DNA from: Pseudomonas fluorescens
GTDB taxonomy: Bacteria; Pseudomonadota; Gammaproteobacteria; Pseudomonadales; Pseudomonadaceae
Reading direction: 5' to 3'
DNA: 64,000 nucleotides
NCBI RefSeq assembly: GCF_902497625.1
Contig: NZ_CABVGX010000009.1
Coordinates: forward strand, 91,671-155,670
Under the pieces are notes generated by a model. It saw only the letters and a list, made by a program, of their open reading frames with translations, did no database searches and was not told the DNA's origin. Shown here one piece after another: positions 37,203 through 46,250 of the stretch. Within the stretch, counting starts at the first letter, position 1; every line of letters starts with the position of its first letter. Position numbers and translations under genes: made by a program.

Positions 37203-38570
37203 TTACATACGCAGCAGCATCTTCCACGCACGATTCTGATAAACCGCGATCGCTTGCTGCTTGCGTGCATCCAGCGATTCGTCGGTGATCGGCTCGTTCG
37301 CCAGTTGCGCAAGCTGCTTGAGCTCGCCGAACAGACGATCCATTTCCGGGATGTCCAGCACGCCACGAGCGTGGTGTAGCCAGGACTGAATGCGTTCGAT
37401 GCGCGGCAATTGCTCGGCCAGGTCTTCCGGCTGTTGCTGATAGCGCTGCAGTTGCAACGACGTGGCTTCCTCACCCAGCAGTCGTGGCAACCAGCTGCCC
37501 AGTTGTGCTGCGCCCTGGCGATTGCCACGCACATTACGATCGGCTGCCCAGATGCGGGCCAGCAACCAGCGCGAGCAGTTCAGGGAAAACAGACCCCAGC
37601 GCGGGTCTTCGAGTTCTTCGAGGAACTGCTCGGGCGCCGCTTTGCGCACGTCTTCGTCATCCAGACCGGCCAGCACCAGCGGGCGCCAGTCTTCGAGCAG
37701 CGCATCCAGCGCAACCCGCAGATCGTGCGTCGACTGGCGTGGTGCGGCTTGCCCGAGGCTGCTCAGCAAGGCGCGCATTTCGGCGAGGTTTTCCACCCAA
37801 TCCAGCAACAGTCGCCAGTGGCCGTTGAAACGGTATTGCTCGGCCAGACGCTGGCTGCTGCCGAGCAAGTGCCAGCTCAGCGCGGCGAACGCGTCGTCCA
37901 GCGGTGTTTCGGCAGTGATCTGCGGGGCTGGCAGGCTCAAGGAATAGCTATTGGCGTCGTACAAGCGATAACCGCGTTCGGCCTTGCTGATGTCACACGG
38001 CATCAGCGCCAAGGTTGCGGCCAGCTCGGCGGCCAGTTCCAGCAGGGCGGCCGGCTCGCCTTCGCGCAGTTCCAGCTCCAGCTCGCAGATTTCTTCTTTC
38101 TGTTTGCCGACGATCACGTGGCCCAAATCCAGTGCGGCTTCGATCACCACTTTGGTCTTGCCACGGCCCCAGGCGATTTCGGCGCGTTCGCGGACGAAAT
38201 CGGTGGTGAAGATCGGCTTCAGGGTTTTCTTGTCCAGCTCGGCCAGTTCTTCCGGCCAGCATTCGCCGTCGAGTTTTTTTACGTCGAGCTTGGCTTTGGG
38301 CAGGTTCCAGTCGTATTCGTTACGCTCGGACAAACCGGCGACGCTCTGGCCGCGGGTCTTCAACGTCTGAATCACTTCTTCGCCGTCGCGGCGCAGGCGC
38401 AGGGCGACCTTGGCGCGGGCCAGATCGCGCTCAGGCGTGTCGAAATACTGGTTCATCAGTTCACGGCGTTCCCAGCCACTTTTGTTGCGTTTTTTCAGCA
38501 ATGGATGCTCGCGCAGAGCGGCGAGGGTTTCGCGGCTGACGCGGAGTTTGATTTCAGTTTCTTTTTGCAT
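37203..38570 (-). CDS. CYTH-CHAD inorganic triphosphatase
   Basis: This 455-residue protein joins two domains, like E. coli YgiF. The CYTH domain (about 1-210) begins MQKETEIKLRV with the ExExK motif that binds metal and triphosphate, then RLRRDGEEVIQTLKTRG. The CHAD domain (about 220-455) is helical with conserved histidines and basic residues (e.g. STHDLRVALDALLEDWRP, YQNRAWKML); CHAD domains bind polyphosphate. Expected to hydrolyse inorganic triphosphate in the cytoplasm, perhaps on polyphosphate granules. Divergent from argE. Confidence 0.92.
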   Translation of the reverse strand: MQKETEIKLRVSRETLAALREHPLLKKRNKSGWERRELMNQYFDTPERDLARAKVALRLRRDGEEVIQTLKTRGQSVAGLSERNEYDWNLPKAKLDVKKLDGECWPEELAELDKKTLKPIFTTDFVRERAEIAWGRGKTKVVIEAALDLGHVIVGKQKEEICELELELREGEPAALLELAAELAATLALMPCDISKAERGYRLYDANSYSLSLPAPQITAETPLDDAFAALSWHLLGSSQRLAEQYRFNGHWRLLLDWVENLAEMRALLSSLGQAAPRQSTHDLRVALDALLEDWRPLVLAGLDDEDVRKAAPEQFLEELEDPRWGLFSLNCSRWLLARIWAADRNVRGNRQGAAQLGSWLPRLLGEEATSLQLQRYQQQPEDLAEQLPRIERIQSWLHHARGVLDIPEMDRLFGELKQLAQLANEPITDESLDARKQQAIAVYQNRAWKMLLRM

Positions 38571-38736
38571 GGCCGGAAAATCCAGAATCGGGAGCGCAGC
38601 CGGGGGAATGTGTGGCTGCCAAGGCCGTGCAGTGTACAGGACTGAGAGAGGGTAGGGTTTAACCGGCTCTGCGGCGGTTTATTCCTGTCGCCGGATGGTT
38701 CTATGATGGTCTTCAATTCGGGAGTTGGAGTCAGCG

Positions 38737-39906
38737 ATGCCTTTACCATCCATGAAAGATCAGTTCGCTGCGCTGATCGCCGCACCGTCCGTCAGCTGTA
38801 CGCAGGCCAGCCTCGATCAGACCAATCGGCCAGTCATTGATCTGCTGGCAACCTGGCTCGGCGATCTGGGTTTTGCCTGCGATATCCAGCAGGTCAGCCC
38901 GGGTAAATTCAATCTGCTCGCCAGTTTCGGTTCCGGCCCCGGCGGGCTGGTGCTGGCCGGTCACAGTGACACTGTGCCGTTCGATGGCGCATTGTGGCAG
39001 ACCGATCCGCTGAAGCTGACTGAGGTGGATGGTCGCTGGGTCGGCCTGGGCAGTTGCGACATGAAGGGTTTTTTTGCGCTGGCGATCGAGGCTGTCCTGC
39101 CTTTGCTTGATCAGCCGTTCAAGCAGCCTCTGCTGATTCTCGCGACGTGTGACGAAGAAAGCTCGATGTCCGGCGCTCGTGCATTGGCCAAGGCTGGCCG
39201 GCCGTTGGGTCGAGCGGCGGTGATCGGAGAACCGACCGGGCTCAAGCCGATCCGCATGCACAAAGGCATCATGATGGAGCGCATCGACATTCTCGGTCAG
39301 AGCGGCCATTCCTCCGATCCGCGCTTGGGCCACAGCGCGCTCGAAGCCATGCACGATGCCATCGGTGAGCTGCGCGGCTTGCGGCTGTTATGGCAGCGCG
39401 AGTTTCGTAATCCACAGTTTGGCGTGCCGATGCCGACGATGAATTTTGGCTGCATCCATGGCGGCGACAACCCCAACCGTATCTGCGGCCAATGCTCGCT
39501 GGAGTTCGATCTGCGGCCCTTGCCGGGCATGGACCCGAACGCCTTGCGCGCCGAGATTCTGCAAAAACTCAAGCCGGTTGCCGAACGGCATCAGGTGAAG
39601 ATTGAGTATGCGCCGCTGTTCCCTGAAGTGCCGCCGTTCGAGCAGGCCGAGGATGCCGAACTGGTGAGGGTCGCGGAAAAGCTCACCGGCCATCGCGCCG
39701 AAGCAGTGGCGTTCGGCACCGAAGCGCCTTATCTTCAGCACCTGGGCTGTGAAACCCTGGTGCTCGGCCCCGGCGATATCGCCTGCGCACACCAGCCGGG
39801 GGAATACCTGGAAATGTCACGTTTACAGCCTACGGTGCATCTACTACGGCAACTGATTGAACATTACTGCCAGACGCCGGCCACGACGCGAGTGCCAGGA
39901 ATCTGA
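38737..39906 (+). CDS. argE: Acetylornithine deacetylase
   Basis: This 389-residue M20 metallohydrolase releases ornithine from N-acetylornithine. Metal-binding motifs: LAGHSDTVPFDG, GSCDMKGFFALA, TCDEESSMSGA and, at the end, ACAHQPGEY. The start MPLPSMKDQF has GGAG at six bases; an in-frame TTG four codons earlier overlaps the ribosome site. The neighbour argA codes for the first step of the same route. In many pseudomonads ArgJ performs the recycling step, so ArgE may be ancillary (family knowledge). Confidence 0.94.
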   Translation: MPLPSMKDQFAALIAAPSVSCTQASLDQTNRPVIDLLATWLGDLGFACDIQQVSPGKFNLLASFGSGPGGLVLAGHSDTVPFDGALWQTDPLKLTEVDGRWVGLGSCDMKGFFALAIEAVLPLLDQPFKQPLLILATCDEESSMSGARALAKAGRPLGRAAVIGEPTGLKPIRMHKGIMMERIDILGQSGHSSDPRLGHSALEAMHDAIGELRGLRLLWQREFRNPQFGVPMPTMNFGCIHGGDNPNRICGQCSLEFDLRPLPGMDPNALRAEILQKLKPVAERHQVKIEYAPLFPEVPPFEQAEDAELVRVAEKLTGHRAEAVAFGTEAPYLQHLGCETLVLGPGDIACAHQPGEYLEMSRLQPTVHLLRQLIEHYCQTPATTRVPGI

Positions 39907-39916
39907 ACATAACCCC

Positions 39917-40009
39917 CGGTGGGAGCGGGCTTGCTCGCGAAAGCGGTGTGACCGTCGACACTTATATGACTGACAAACCGCCTTCGCGAGCAAGCCCGCT
40001 CCCGCAGGG
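39917..40009. repeat. REP pair, GTGGGAGCGGGCTTGCTCGCGA family
   Basis: GGTGGGAGCGGGCTTGCTCG faces CGAGCAAGCCCGCTCCCGCA between argE and argA. Confidence 0.9.
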
Positions 40010-40154
40010 CCAACATTAAATTGCAGACGTCCCAACCCGTATTCATGAGGAGAGCGCGCGTGTCGCCAAGCCTGTTCCGACGATAACCATCAGCCCGCTG
40101 TGCGTTTCCCGTTTCGCCCATTTTTTGGCTGCTATTTATTACAGGCCCAGGTTC

Positions 40155-41453
40155 ATGCCCGAATACGTTAATTGGCTTCGTCACGCTTCGCCTTACATCA
40201 ACGCTCACCGCGATTGCACCTTCGTCGTCATGCTGCCCGGCGATGGCGTCGAGCATCCGAATTTCGGCAACATCGTCCATGACCTCGTGCTGCTGCACAG
40301 TCTGGGCGTGCGGCTGGTGCTGGTGCATGGTTCCCGTCCGCAGATTGAAACCCGCCTCGCCGCGCGCGGCCTTATCCCGCATTACCACCATGGCATGCGC
40401 ATCACCGATGCCGCGACCCTTGAATGCGTGATCGACGCGGTCGGCCAGTTGCGTATCGCGATCGAGGCACGCCTGTCGATGGACATGGCTGCCTCGCCCA
40501 TGCAGGGCTCGCGCCTGCGCGTGGCCAGCGGCAACCTGGTGACGGCGCGGCCGATCGGGGTGCTGGAAGGCGTGGATTATCACCATACCGGTGAGGTACG
40601 CCGGGTCGACCGCAAGGGTATCAATCGGCTGCTCGACGAGCGTTCCATTGTCCTGTTGTCGCCGCTGGGTTACTCGCCGACCGGCGAGATTTTCAACCTT
40701 GCGTGCGAAGACGTTGCTACCCGCGCGGCCATCGACCTGGGCGCTGACAAGCTGTTGCTGTTCGGCGCAGATCCGGGCTTGATCGACGAGAATGGTCGTC
40801 TGGTTCGCGAGCTGCGTCCGCAGCAGGTGCCAGCGCATCTGCAGCGCCTGGGCAGCAACTATCAGGCCGAGCTGCTGGATGCGGCTGCCGAGGCTTGCCG
40901 TGGCGGTGTGGCGCGCAGTCATATCGTCAGTTACGCCGAAGACGGCGCACTGCTGACCGAGCTGTTCACCCGCGACGGTGGCGGCACGCTGGTGGCGCAG
41001 GAGCAGTTTGAAGTGGTCCGGGAAGCGGCCATCGAAGACGTCGGCGGATTGCTCGATCTGATCAGTCCGCTGGAAGAGCAGGGCATTCTGGTGCGGCGTT
41101 CACGCGAGGTGCTGGAGCGTGAGATCGAACAGTTCAGTGTGGTCGAGCGCGAAGGCATGATCATCGCCTGCGCGGCGCTTTATCAGATTGCCGATTCGGA
41201 CGCCGGCGAGCTGGCGTGCCTGGCGGTGAACCCGGAATACCGGCACGGCGCGCGGGGTGATGTGTTGCTCGAACGCATCGAAAGCCGTGCCCGGGCGCAA
41301 GGCTTGAACACCCTGTTCGTGCTCACGACCCGCACCGCTCACTGGTTCCGCGAGCGCGGGTTCGTGCCGAGCAGCGTCGAGCGCCTGCCGTCAGCGCGGG
41401 CCTCGCTCTACAACTATCAGCGCAATTCGAAGATTTTCGAAAAAACGCTGTAG
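40155..41453 (+). CDS. argA: N-acetylglutamate synthase (amino-acid acetyltransferase)
   Basis: This 432-residue cytoplasmic enzyme starts arginine synthesis. The N-terminal amino-acid kinase-like domain (about 1-285; FVVMLPGDGVEH, LVLVHGSRPQIETRL) serves arginine feedback inhibition, and the C-terminal GNAT domain (about 290-432; CLAVNPEYRHGARGDVLLERIE) transfers acetyl. The chosen start MPEYVNWLRHASPYINAHR gives the length of P. aeruginosa ArgA; the frame is open ten codons earlier. Upstream 146 bases hold no evident operator. Confidence 0.95.
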   Translation: MPEYVNWLRHASPYINAHRDCTFVVMLPGDGVEHPNFGNIVHDLVLLHSLGVRLVLVHGSRPQIETRLAARGLIPHYHHGMRITDAATLECVIDAVGQLRIAIEARLSMDMAASPMQGSRLRVASGNLVTARPIGVLEGVDYHHTGEVRRVDRKGINRLLDERSIVLLSPLGYSPTGEIFNLACEDVATRAAIDLGADKLLLFGADPGLIDENGRLVRELRPQQVPAHLQRLGSNYQAELLDAAAEACRGGVARSHIVSYAEDGALLTELFTRDGGGTLVAQEQFEVVREAAIEDVGGLLDLISPLEEQGILVRRSREVLEREIEQFSVVEREGMIIACAALYQIADSDAGELACLAVNPEYRHGARGDVLLERIESRARAQGLNTLFVLTTRTAHWFRERGFVPSSVERLPSARASLYNYQRNSKIFEKTL

Positions 41454-41520
41454 CTTGAGGCTTGAGGCTTGAGGCTTGAGGCTTGAGGCTTGTGGCCTGT
41501 GGCTGAGTCTGAGTCTGAGG
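41454..41520. repeat. 7-bp tandem repeat (CTTGAGG)5 with degenerate continuation
   Basis: Five exact CTTGAGG units (41454-41488) start directly at the argA stop codon, followed by CTTGTGG, CCTGTGG and two CTGAGT units. A REP pair begins about 11 bases later. Confidence 0.92.
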
Positions 41521-41530
41521 CTTTGTAATT

Positions 41531-41617
41531 TGTGGCGAGGGGGCTTGCCCCCGTTGGGCTGCGTAGCAGCCCTGAAACCTGCAGAAACCCAGCGAGGGCA
41601 AGCTCCCTTGCCACAGG
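41531..41617. repeat. REP pair, TGTGGCGAGGGGG family
   Basis: TGTGGCGAGGGGGCTTGCCC faces GGGCAAGCTCCCTTGCCACA; inner part GTTGGGCTGCGTAGCAGCCC. Confidence 0.9.
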
Positions 41618-42158
41618 TGTTCATCCTGTCTCCACCTTTCCCTGTTCTCAATAACCTCATCGTCATTCCAATCCTCTTCGCCATGCCACCCTCCAGCGAA
41701 ACGCTGGTTCGCCGCGCCCCGGCAGCCCGCAGTGAGCTTTGTCGCGTGTATAGAAAAGTCAGTGAGCGCGATACAAAAACTGTAACAAATGGTCTGGATA
41801 GTGCGCGTCTGGTGGTCCCGAAGCCTTCCCTGGATTGATTTTGCTTAAAGCTGATCGATCTAAATAAGGACTAATAAAGACCATTTGGGACTGAGCTAAT
41901 TCGCGAGACACGCACAGCGTTATCACTGGCTCTATTCCGAAAAGGTCTGAAGGATCGAACGGCTAAATCATTTGGTGTAGATCCGATGTAACCAGCCTGA
42001 AATTGTCCCCAATTCCGGGTATTAGACTATGGTCGTAGACATACACAGTTACGATTGACTTGAGAGTCACGCTGCGGCGCTAATCACCCATCTTAGGAAT
42101 CCGGGGCACACGACCCAGGACCAAGAACACAAGAATTAGAAACGAGAGGAGCTAGATA
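41618..42158 (+). other. Long gap before the first porin gene
   Basis: 540 bases with no credible gene. A candidate promoter TTGTCC (42003-42008) and GACTAT (42025-42030), 16 bases apart, would leave a leader of about 120 bases. The last 20 bases carry GAGAGGAGCTAGATA, the porin ribosome-binding site. The rest shows nothing recognisable. Confidence 0.5.
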
Positions 42159-43484
42159 ATGAATAAATCCACCTTGGCCCTGGCCGTGGCCGTAGGGGTT
42201 ATGGCGCAGCAGGCAGGCGCCGCCGGTTTTATCGAAGACAGCAAGGCTAGCGTCAGTTCGCGAACGATGTATTTCAACGCTGATAACCGTGATGGCGGGG
42301 CGGATCAGCGCGAGACAGCCCAGGGTTTCAAATTCGATTATCTCTCCGGCTTCACTCAAGGTGTCGTTGGTTTCGGTTTTGACGCACAGGCTCTCGTCGG
42401 GATTTACCTGGGTGGCGATAACAAGCATACCTATCCAAGCTCATTCTTCCCGAGTGAGTCCGGCAATTCGGCTGCCGACTCATGGAGCCGAGCAAACGGT
42501 AACGTCAAGGCGCGCTTCTCCAAGACTGAAGCCCACTATGGCGGCGCTCTGCAGCCGAACATGCCGATCCTGGTAGCAAACGACAGCCGTTTGCTGCCGC
42601 AAACCTTTGAAGGTGGCACCATCACCTCGAAGGAAATCGACAATGTGACATTCAACGTTGGTCAGTTGGAGCATGCATCGGGTCGCGCTTCCTCCAACTC
42701 GACGGGTCTGTCGGTGGCGGGTGCAACTCAGGAAAGCAATCAGTTCCGTTACGCGGGTGCTGACTGGAAGGTTACTAAAGATCTGACCCTGCAGGCTTAC
42801 CACTCCAACCTGGAAAATTTCTACAAACAGACTTTCCTCGGTTTGACGCACGTTTTCCCGATCGCTGCTAATCAGTCCTTCAAGACCGACCTGCGCTATT
42901 TCGACAGCAGTTCCGATGGTAAGAACGGCGACGCTGGCTACGCGTTCAACAACAACGGTGGTTATGCTAAGACCGCTGGCGAAGTCGACAACAAAACCTG
43001 GAGTGCGATCTTCACCTACACGCTGGGTGGAAGTGCTTTCCTGTTGGGTCATCAGCAAGTCGGGGATGATGGCGGCTTCGTTTATTTGAACCAAGGCAGC
43101 GTCACCAACGACGGCGGTCGTAGTGAGGAAGCAGGCGGTGCGAGCTTCTACCTGTTTACTGATGCCATGATCAACGGCTTCGTTCGCGCTGGTGAAAACA
43201 CTACTTTCGGTCAATACACCTATGACTTCGCTTCACTGGGTGTTCCAGGCCTCAAAGCATCTGCCGCTTACTTGCGTGGCGACGATATCAAATCGCGGAC
43301 CGTGGGCGGCCCGGATGCCACTGAGTGGGAGCGTGACCTGCGTGTCGATTACGTGATTCAAACGGGCGCGTTGAAAGGTTTCGGGACCACGGTCCGTCAC
43401 GGTACGTATCGTGGCGACGCTCCCAACATTGCGGCGGCGGACCAAACCCGTGTGATCTTCAACTACACCTACAGCTTCATGTAA
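42159..43484 (+). CDS. OprD-family outer-membrane porin 1
   Basis: This 441-residue protein begins with the signal peptide MNKSTLALAVAVGVMAQQAG (cleaved after AGA), and the mature part follows the Occ/OprD pattern: AGFIEDSKASVSSRTMYFNADNRD, alternating amphipathic strands, WERDLRVDYVIQTG, and a C-terminal beta signal ending TYSFM with a terminal aromatic segment. It should be an 18-strand substrate-specific channel for small carboxylates or amino acids; the substrate cannot be told. The first 28 residues match porin 2 exactly in protein. Confidence 0.93.
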   Translation: MNKSTLALAVAVGVMAQQAGAAGFIEDSKASVSSRTMYFNADNRDGGADQRETAQGFKFDYLSGFTQGVVGFGFDAQALVGIYLGGDNKHTYPSSFFPSESGNSAADSWSRANGNVKARFSKTEAHYGGALQPNMPILVANDSRLLPQTFEGGTITSKEIDNVTFNVGQLEHASGRASSNSTGLSVAGATQESNQFRYAGADWKVTKDLTLQAYHSNLENFYKQTFLGLTHVFPIAANQSFKTDLRYFDSSSDGKNGDAGYAFNNNGGYAKTAGEVDNKTWSAIFTYTLGGSAFLLGHQQVGDDGGFVYLNQGSVTNDGGRSEEAGGASFYLFTDAMINGFVRAGENTTFGQYTYDFASLGVPGLKASAAYLRGDDIKSRTVGGPDATEWERDLRVDYVIQTGALKGFGTTVRHGTYRGDAPNIAAADQTRVIFNYTYSFM

Positions 43485-43494
43485 AAAACCAATC

Positions 43495-43525
43495 AAAGCC
43501 TCGCCTGCCGGCGGGGCTTTTTTTT
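43495..43525 (+). terminator. Rho-independent terminator after porin 1
   Basis: GCCTCGCC (43498-43505) pairs with GGCGGGGC (43510-43517), one G-T wobble, then eight T. Confidence 0.92.
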
Positions 43526-43537
43526 GCGTGGATTTTT

Positions 43538-43586
43538 ATATTCCTAAAAGGTTTATATATCTAATTTTTTATTCTTTTTAGTTTCT
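43538..43586 (+). promoter_or_regulatory. AT-rich element shared with lsfA upstream region (copy 1)
   Basis: ATATT, three bases, AAAAG, exactly 18 bases, then TTATTCTTTTTA and GTTTCT. The same pieces with the same spacings occur at 45343-45391 before lsfA, and TTATTCTTTTTTGTTCT lies inverted at 46251-46267 before ssuE. Probably a sulfur-starvation control site (inference). Confidence 0.5.
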
Positions 43587-43753
43587 GTCCGGCAGTACTA
43601 AAGTGAGCCTCGTCTGCGGGATCGGGGATGCGCCCACTCTCCGGATCTGCCCGACTCACATTGATGGTTCAGAAACTGACGTCAGGGCCGATACCCCCTG
43701 TCCGGGCGCGCTGGAGCAGTGCAATCCTATATTCCGAAAAGAAATTAAAAATG

Positions 43754-43781
43754 CTGACATAGATTTTTTTGGGTTTATCAT
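43754..43781 (+). promoter_or_regulatory. Candidate sigma-70 promoter of porin 2
   Basis: CTGACA and TATCAT separated by 16 bases, about 130 bases before the porin 2 start. Confidence 0.4.
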
Positions 43782-43913
43782 GCGCGCCCCTCAGATGGCG
43801 GGCCCTTGGCTACATACGCACAAGGGCGATGCGCTCATTGCGCGAATCAGGATTTGGGGCAGTCGACCCCGGGCCGGTTACACAAGAATCAGAGAACGAT
43901 AGGAGCGAAACAC

Positions 43914-45254
43914 ATGAACAAGTCCACCTTGGCCCTGGCTGTGGCTGTAGGGGTTATGGCGCAGCAGGCAGGCGCCGCCGGTTTTATCGAAGACAGCAAG
44001 GCCACGTTGGGGCTGCGCAACTTCTACATCAATACCGATAACCGTGATGGTTCTGGCGCGAACAAGAACGAAGAATGGGGCCAGGGCTTCGATCTGCGTT
44101 TCATCTCAGGGTACACCCAAGGCACGGTCGGCTTCGGTATCGATGCGATCGGCCTGCTGGGCGTGCGTCTGGATTCGGGCGGCGGAACTAACGGGGCCAG
44201 CAATAACTCGTACGGCGGCACGGTTTTCCCAAGCGAGTCCAACGGTGAAGCGGTTGATAACTTCTCCAGCCTGGGCCTGACGGCAAAAGCCAAGATATCT
44301 CAGACCGAGTTGAAACTGGGCACACTGCAGCCGAAGAACCCGGTTATCGCAACCAACGATGGTCGTCTGCTGCCACAAACCTGGCAGGGCGGTCAGATCA
44401 CATCCGGCGAAATCAAGGACCTGACCCTGGTCGGCGGCCAGATCGAATCCGTGAAGGGGCGTAACTCCAGCAACAACGAGCAGATGAGCATCGGTGGTGC
44501 CAACGCACGTACCATCAGCGGCCGTGACAGCAACAAGTTCATTTATGCCGGTGGTGACTACAAAATCACCAAGGACCTGACTGCTCAGTACTACTACGGC
44601 AACCTGGAAGACTTCTACAAGCAGCACTTCCTGGGTCTGGTACACAATTGGGCGATCGGTCCAGGTGTCTTGAAGTCGGATTTGCGCTACTTCAACAGCT
44701 CTGACGACGGCGCCAACGGTCACGATCCGCTTTACTACAGCTCGGGCAACTACAGCAGCACATCGAACGGTAAAGGCAAAGTCGACAATAATCTGTACAG
44801 CGGTCTGTTCCTGTACACCGTTGCCGGTCATACCTTTGGTGGTGGTTATCAGGTCAGCAATGGCAGCAGCGACTTCCCTTGGTTGAACCAGGGCGACGGT
44901 TCGTCTAACTACACCATCACCGACATGCAAATCCAGAAGTTCGGCCGTGCCGGCGAGCGCACCTGGCAAGCACGCTACTCGTACGACTTCGCTAAAGTCG
45001 GCGTGCCTGGCCTGACTGCCGGTCTGGTGTATCTGCGTGGCGATGACATCGATACTCGCGCCAACTCCGCGCCGGCTGGCAACAACGCCTCCGAGTGGGA
45101 ACGCGACCTGACTGTGGGTTACGTCGTGCCGCAAGGCCCACTGAAGAACGTTGGCGTCATGTGGAAAAACGCTACCTGGCGCACCAACATCCCGGGCGTT
45201 CGCTCCCAGGACGAAAACCGCCTGATTCTCAGCTATTCGATTCCGCTGTTGTAA
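43914..45254 (+). CDS. OprD-family outer-membrane porin 2
   Basis: This 446-residue protein has the same signal peptide as porin 1 (MNKSTLALAVAVGVMAQQAG, then AGAAGFIEDSKA) and a divergent mature part (TLGLRNFYINTDNRDGSG..., WERDLTVGYVVPQGP). It ends LILSYSIPLL. AGGAGCGAAACAC precedes the ATG; the frame extends 36 codons further but reads as non-coding. Followed by a terminator and lsfA. Its position and the shared upstream element suggest it takes up sulfur compounds such as sulfonates; this is inference. Confidence 0.92.
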   Translation: MNKSTLALAVAVGVMAQQAGAAGFIEDSKATLGLRNFYINTDNRDGSGANKNEEWGQGFDLRFISGYTQGTVGFGIDAIGLLGVRLDSGGGTNGASNNSYGGTVFPSESNGEAVDNFSSLGLTAKAKISQTELKLGTLQPKNPVIATNDGRLLPQTWQGGQITSGEIKDLTLVGGQIESVKGRNSSNNEQMSIGGANARTISGRDSNKFIYAGGDYKITKDLTAQYYYGNLEDFYKQHFLGLVHNWAIGPGVLKSDLRYFNSSDDGANGHDPLYYSSGNYSSTSNGKGKVDNNLYSGLFLYTVAGHTFGGGYQVSNGSSDFPWLNQGDGSSNYTITDMQIQKFGRAGERTWQARYSYDFAKVGVPGLTAGLVYLRGDDIDTRANSAPAGNNASEWERDLTVGYVVPQGPLKNVGVMWKNATWRTNIPGVRSQDENRLILSYSIPLL

Positions 45255-45272
45255 CAGCACTCCTGTCATCGT

Positions 45273-45311
45273 AAAAAGCCCCGCTCGGCGGATACGTCAG
45301 GCGGGGCTTTT
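45273..45311 (+). terminator. Rho-independent terminator after porin 2
   Basis: AAAAAGCCCCGC and GCGGGGCTTTT pair over a 16-base loop; a four-T tail ends it. Confidence 0.85.
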
Positions 45312-45342
45312 GTGTTTTCGAAACAAGTTGATCCTGTTTTTA

Positions 45343-45391
45343 ATATTTACAAAAGATCTAACCAAATCGATATTTATTCTTTTTAATTGCT
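45343..45391 (+). promoter_or_regulatory. AT-rich element upstream of lsfA (copy 2)
   Basis: ATATT, three bases, AAAAG, 18 bases, TTATTCTTTTTA and ATTGCT, 50 to 98 bases before the lsfA ATG. See copy 1 at 43538. Confidence 0.5.
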
Positions 45392-45440
45392 AATGAATGC
45401 GGGCACAGTGAGTTCAAACAGTACTCACAGGAGCAGTATC

Positions 45441-46079
45441 ATGAGCCTCAGACTGGGCGACACCGCCCCCGACTTTGAACAGGATTCCAGCGCCGGTACC
45501 CTTCGTTTTCACGAATGGCTGGGCACTAGCTGGGGAGTGCTGTTTTCTCACCCCGCCGACTTTACGCCGGTGTGCACCACCGAACTGGGGTTTACCGCCA
45601 AGCTCAAGGACGAATTCGCCCAGCGCGGAGTCAAGGCCATTGCCCTATCGGTGGATCCAGTGGACTCGCACCACCGATGGATCGAGGACATCAACGAAAC
45701 TCAGGGCACCGCTGTCAACTTTCCGATCCTCGCGGATGCCGATCGCAAAGTCTCGGACCTCTATGACCTGATTCATCCAAACGCCAACGACACCCTCACC
45801 GTGCGTTCGCTCTTTGTGATCGACCCGAACAAGAAGATCCGGTTGACCATCACGTACCCCGCCAGCACCGGACGCAACTTCCATGAAATCCTGCGAGTCA
45901 TCGACTCGTTACAGTTGACCGACAATTACAAAGTCGCCACGCCAGCCAACTGGCAGGACGGTGATGACGTGGTGATTGTGCCGTCGCTCAAAGATGAAGA
46001 TGAGATCAAACAACGCTTCCCCAAGGGCTATCGCGCGGTGAAACCCTACCTGCGCCTCACGCCTCAACCGAACCGCTAA
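45441..46079 (+). CDS. lsfA: 1-Cys peroxiredoxin LsfA
   Basis: This 212-residue cytoplasmic thiol peroxidase of the Prx6 group detoxifies hydroperoxides. The peroxidatic cysteine is residue 45 in HPADFTPVCTTELGF, and it is the only cysteine of the chain, which confirms the 1-Cys type. The long C-terminal domain typical of Prx6 (KVATPANWQDGDDVVIVP) is present. ACAGGAGCAGTATC precedes the ATG; a longer frame adds 18 residues. LsfA was named in P. putida for long-lasting sulfate-starvation expression, which fits its position before ssuE. Confidence 0.94.
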   Translation: MSLRLGDTAPDFEQDSSAGTLRFHEWLGTSWGVLFSHPADFTPVCTTELGFTAKLKDEFAQRGVKAIALSVDPVDSHHRWIEDINETQGTAVNFPILADADRKVSDLYDLIHPNANDTLTVRSLFVIDPNKKIRLTITYPASTGRNFHEILRVIDSLQLTDNYKVATPANWQDGDDVVIVPSLKDEDEIKQRFPKGYRAVKPYLRLTPQPNR

Positions 46080-46085
46080 CTGATG

Positions 46086-46165
46086 CTGTAGGAGCCGGCT
46101 TGCTGGCGATCCACGCGCTTTGGTGTATCAGGTACACCCACATCGCTGGCAAGCCAGCTCCTGCG
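46086..46165. repeat. REP pair, GTAGGAGCCGGCTTGC family
   Basis: CTGTAGGAGCCGGCTTGCTG faces CGCTGGCAAGCCAGCTCCTG just after lsfA. Confidence 0.9.
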
Positions 46166-46200
46166 CCATCCGCGTTCAATGATATTCAAGCAGAGACTTT

Positions 46201-46226
46201 CAGGCCGTTTCGACGGCCTTTTTTTA
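46201..46226 (+). terminator. Rho-independent terminator between lsfA and ssuE
   Basis: AGGCCGT TTCG ACGGCCT followed by TTTTTT. Confidence 0.92.
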
Positions 46227-46250
46227 TGAGCAAAATGCAGCGAATTGCAT

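Larger units (their letters stand above)
43526..43913 (+). other. Gap before the second porin gene
   Basis: 388 bases. It holds an AT-rich element at 43538-43586 shared with the lsfA upstream region and a candidate promoter at 43754-43781. No gene was recognised. Confidence 0.6.

Noticed and set aside
41476..41838. 120-codon plus-strand frame after argA
   Set aside because: It runs through a tandem repeat and a REP pair, has no ribosome site and no recognisable domain; no support as a gene.
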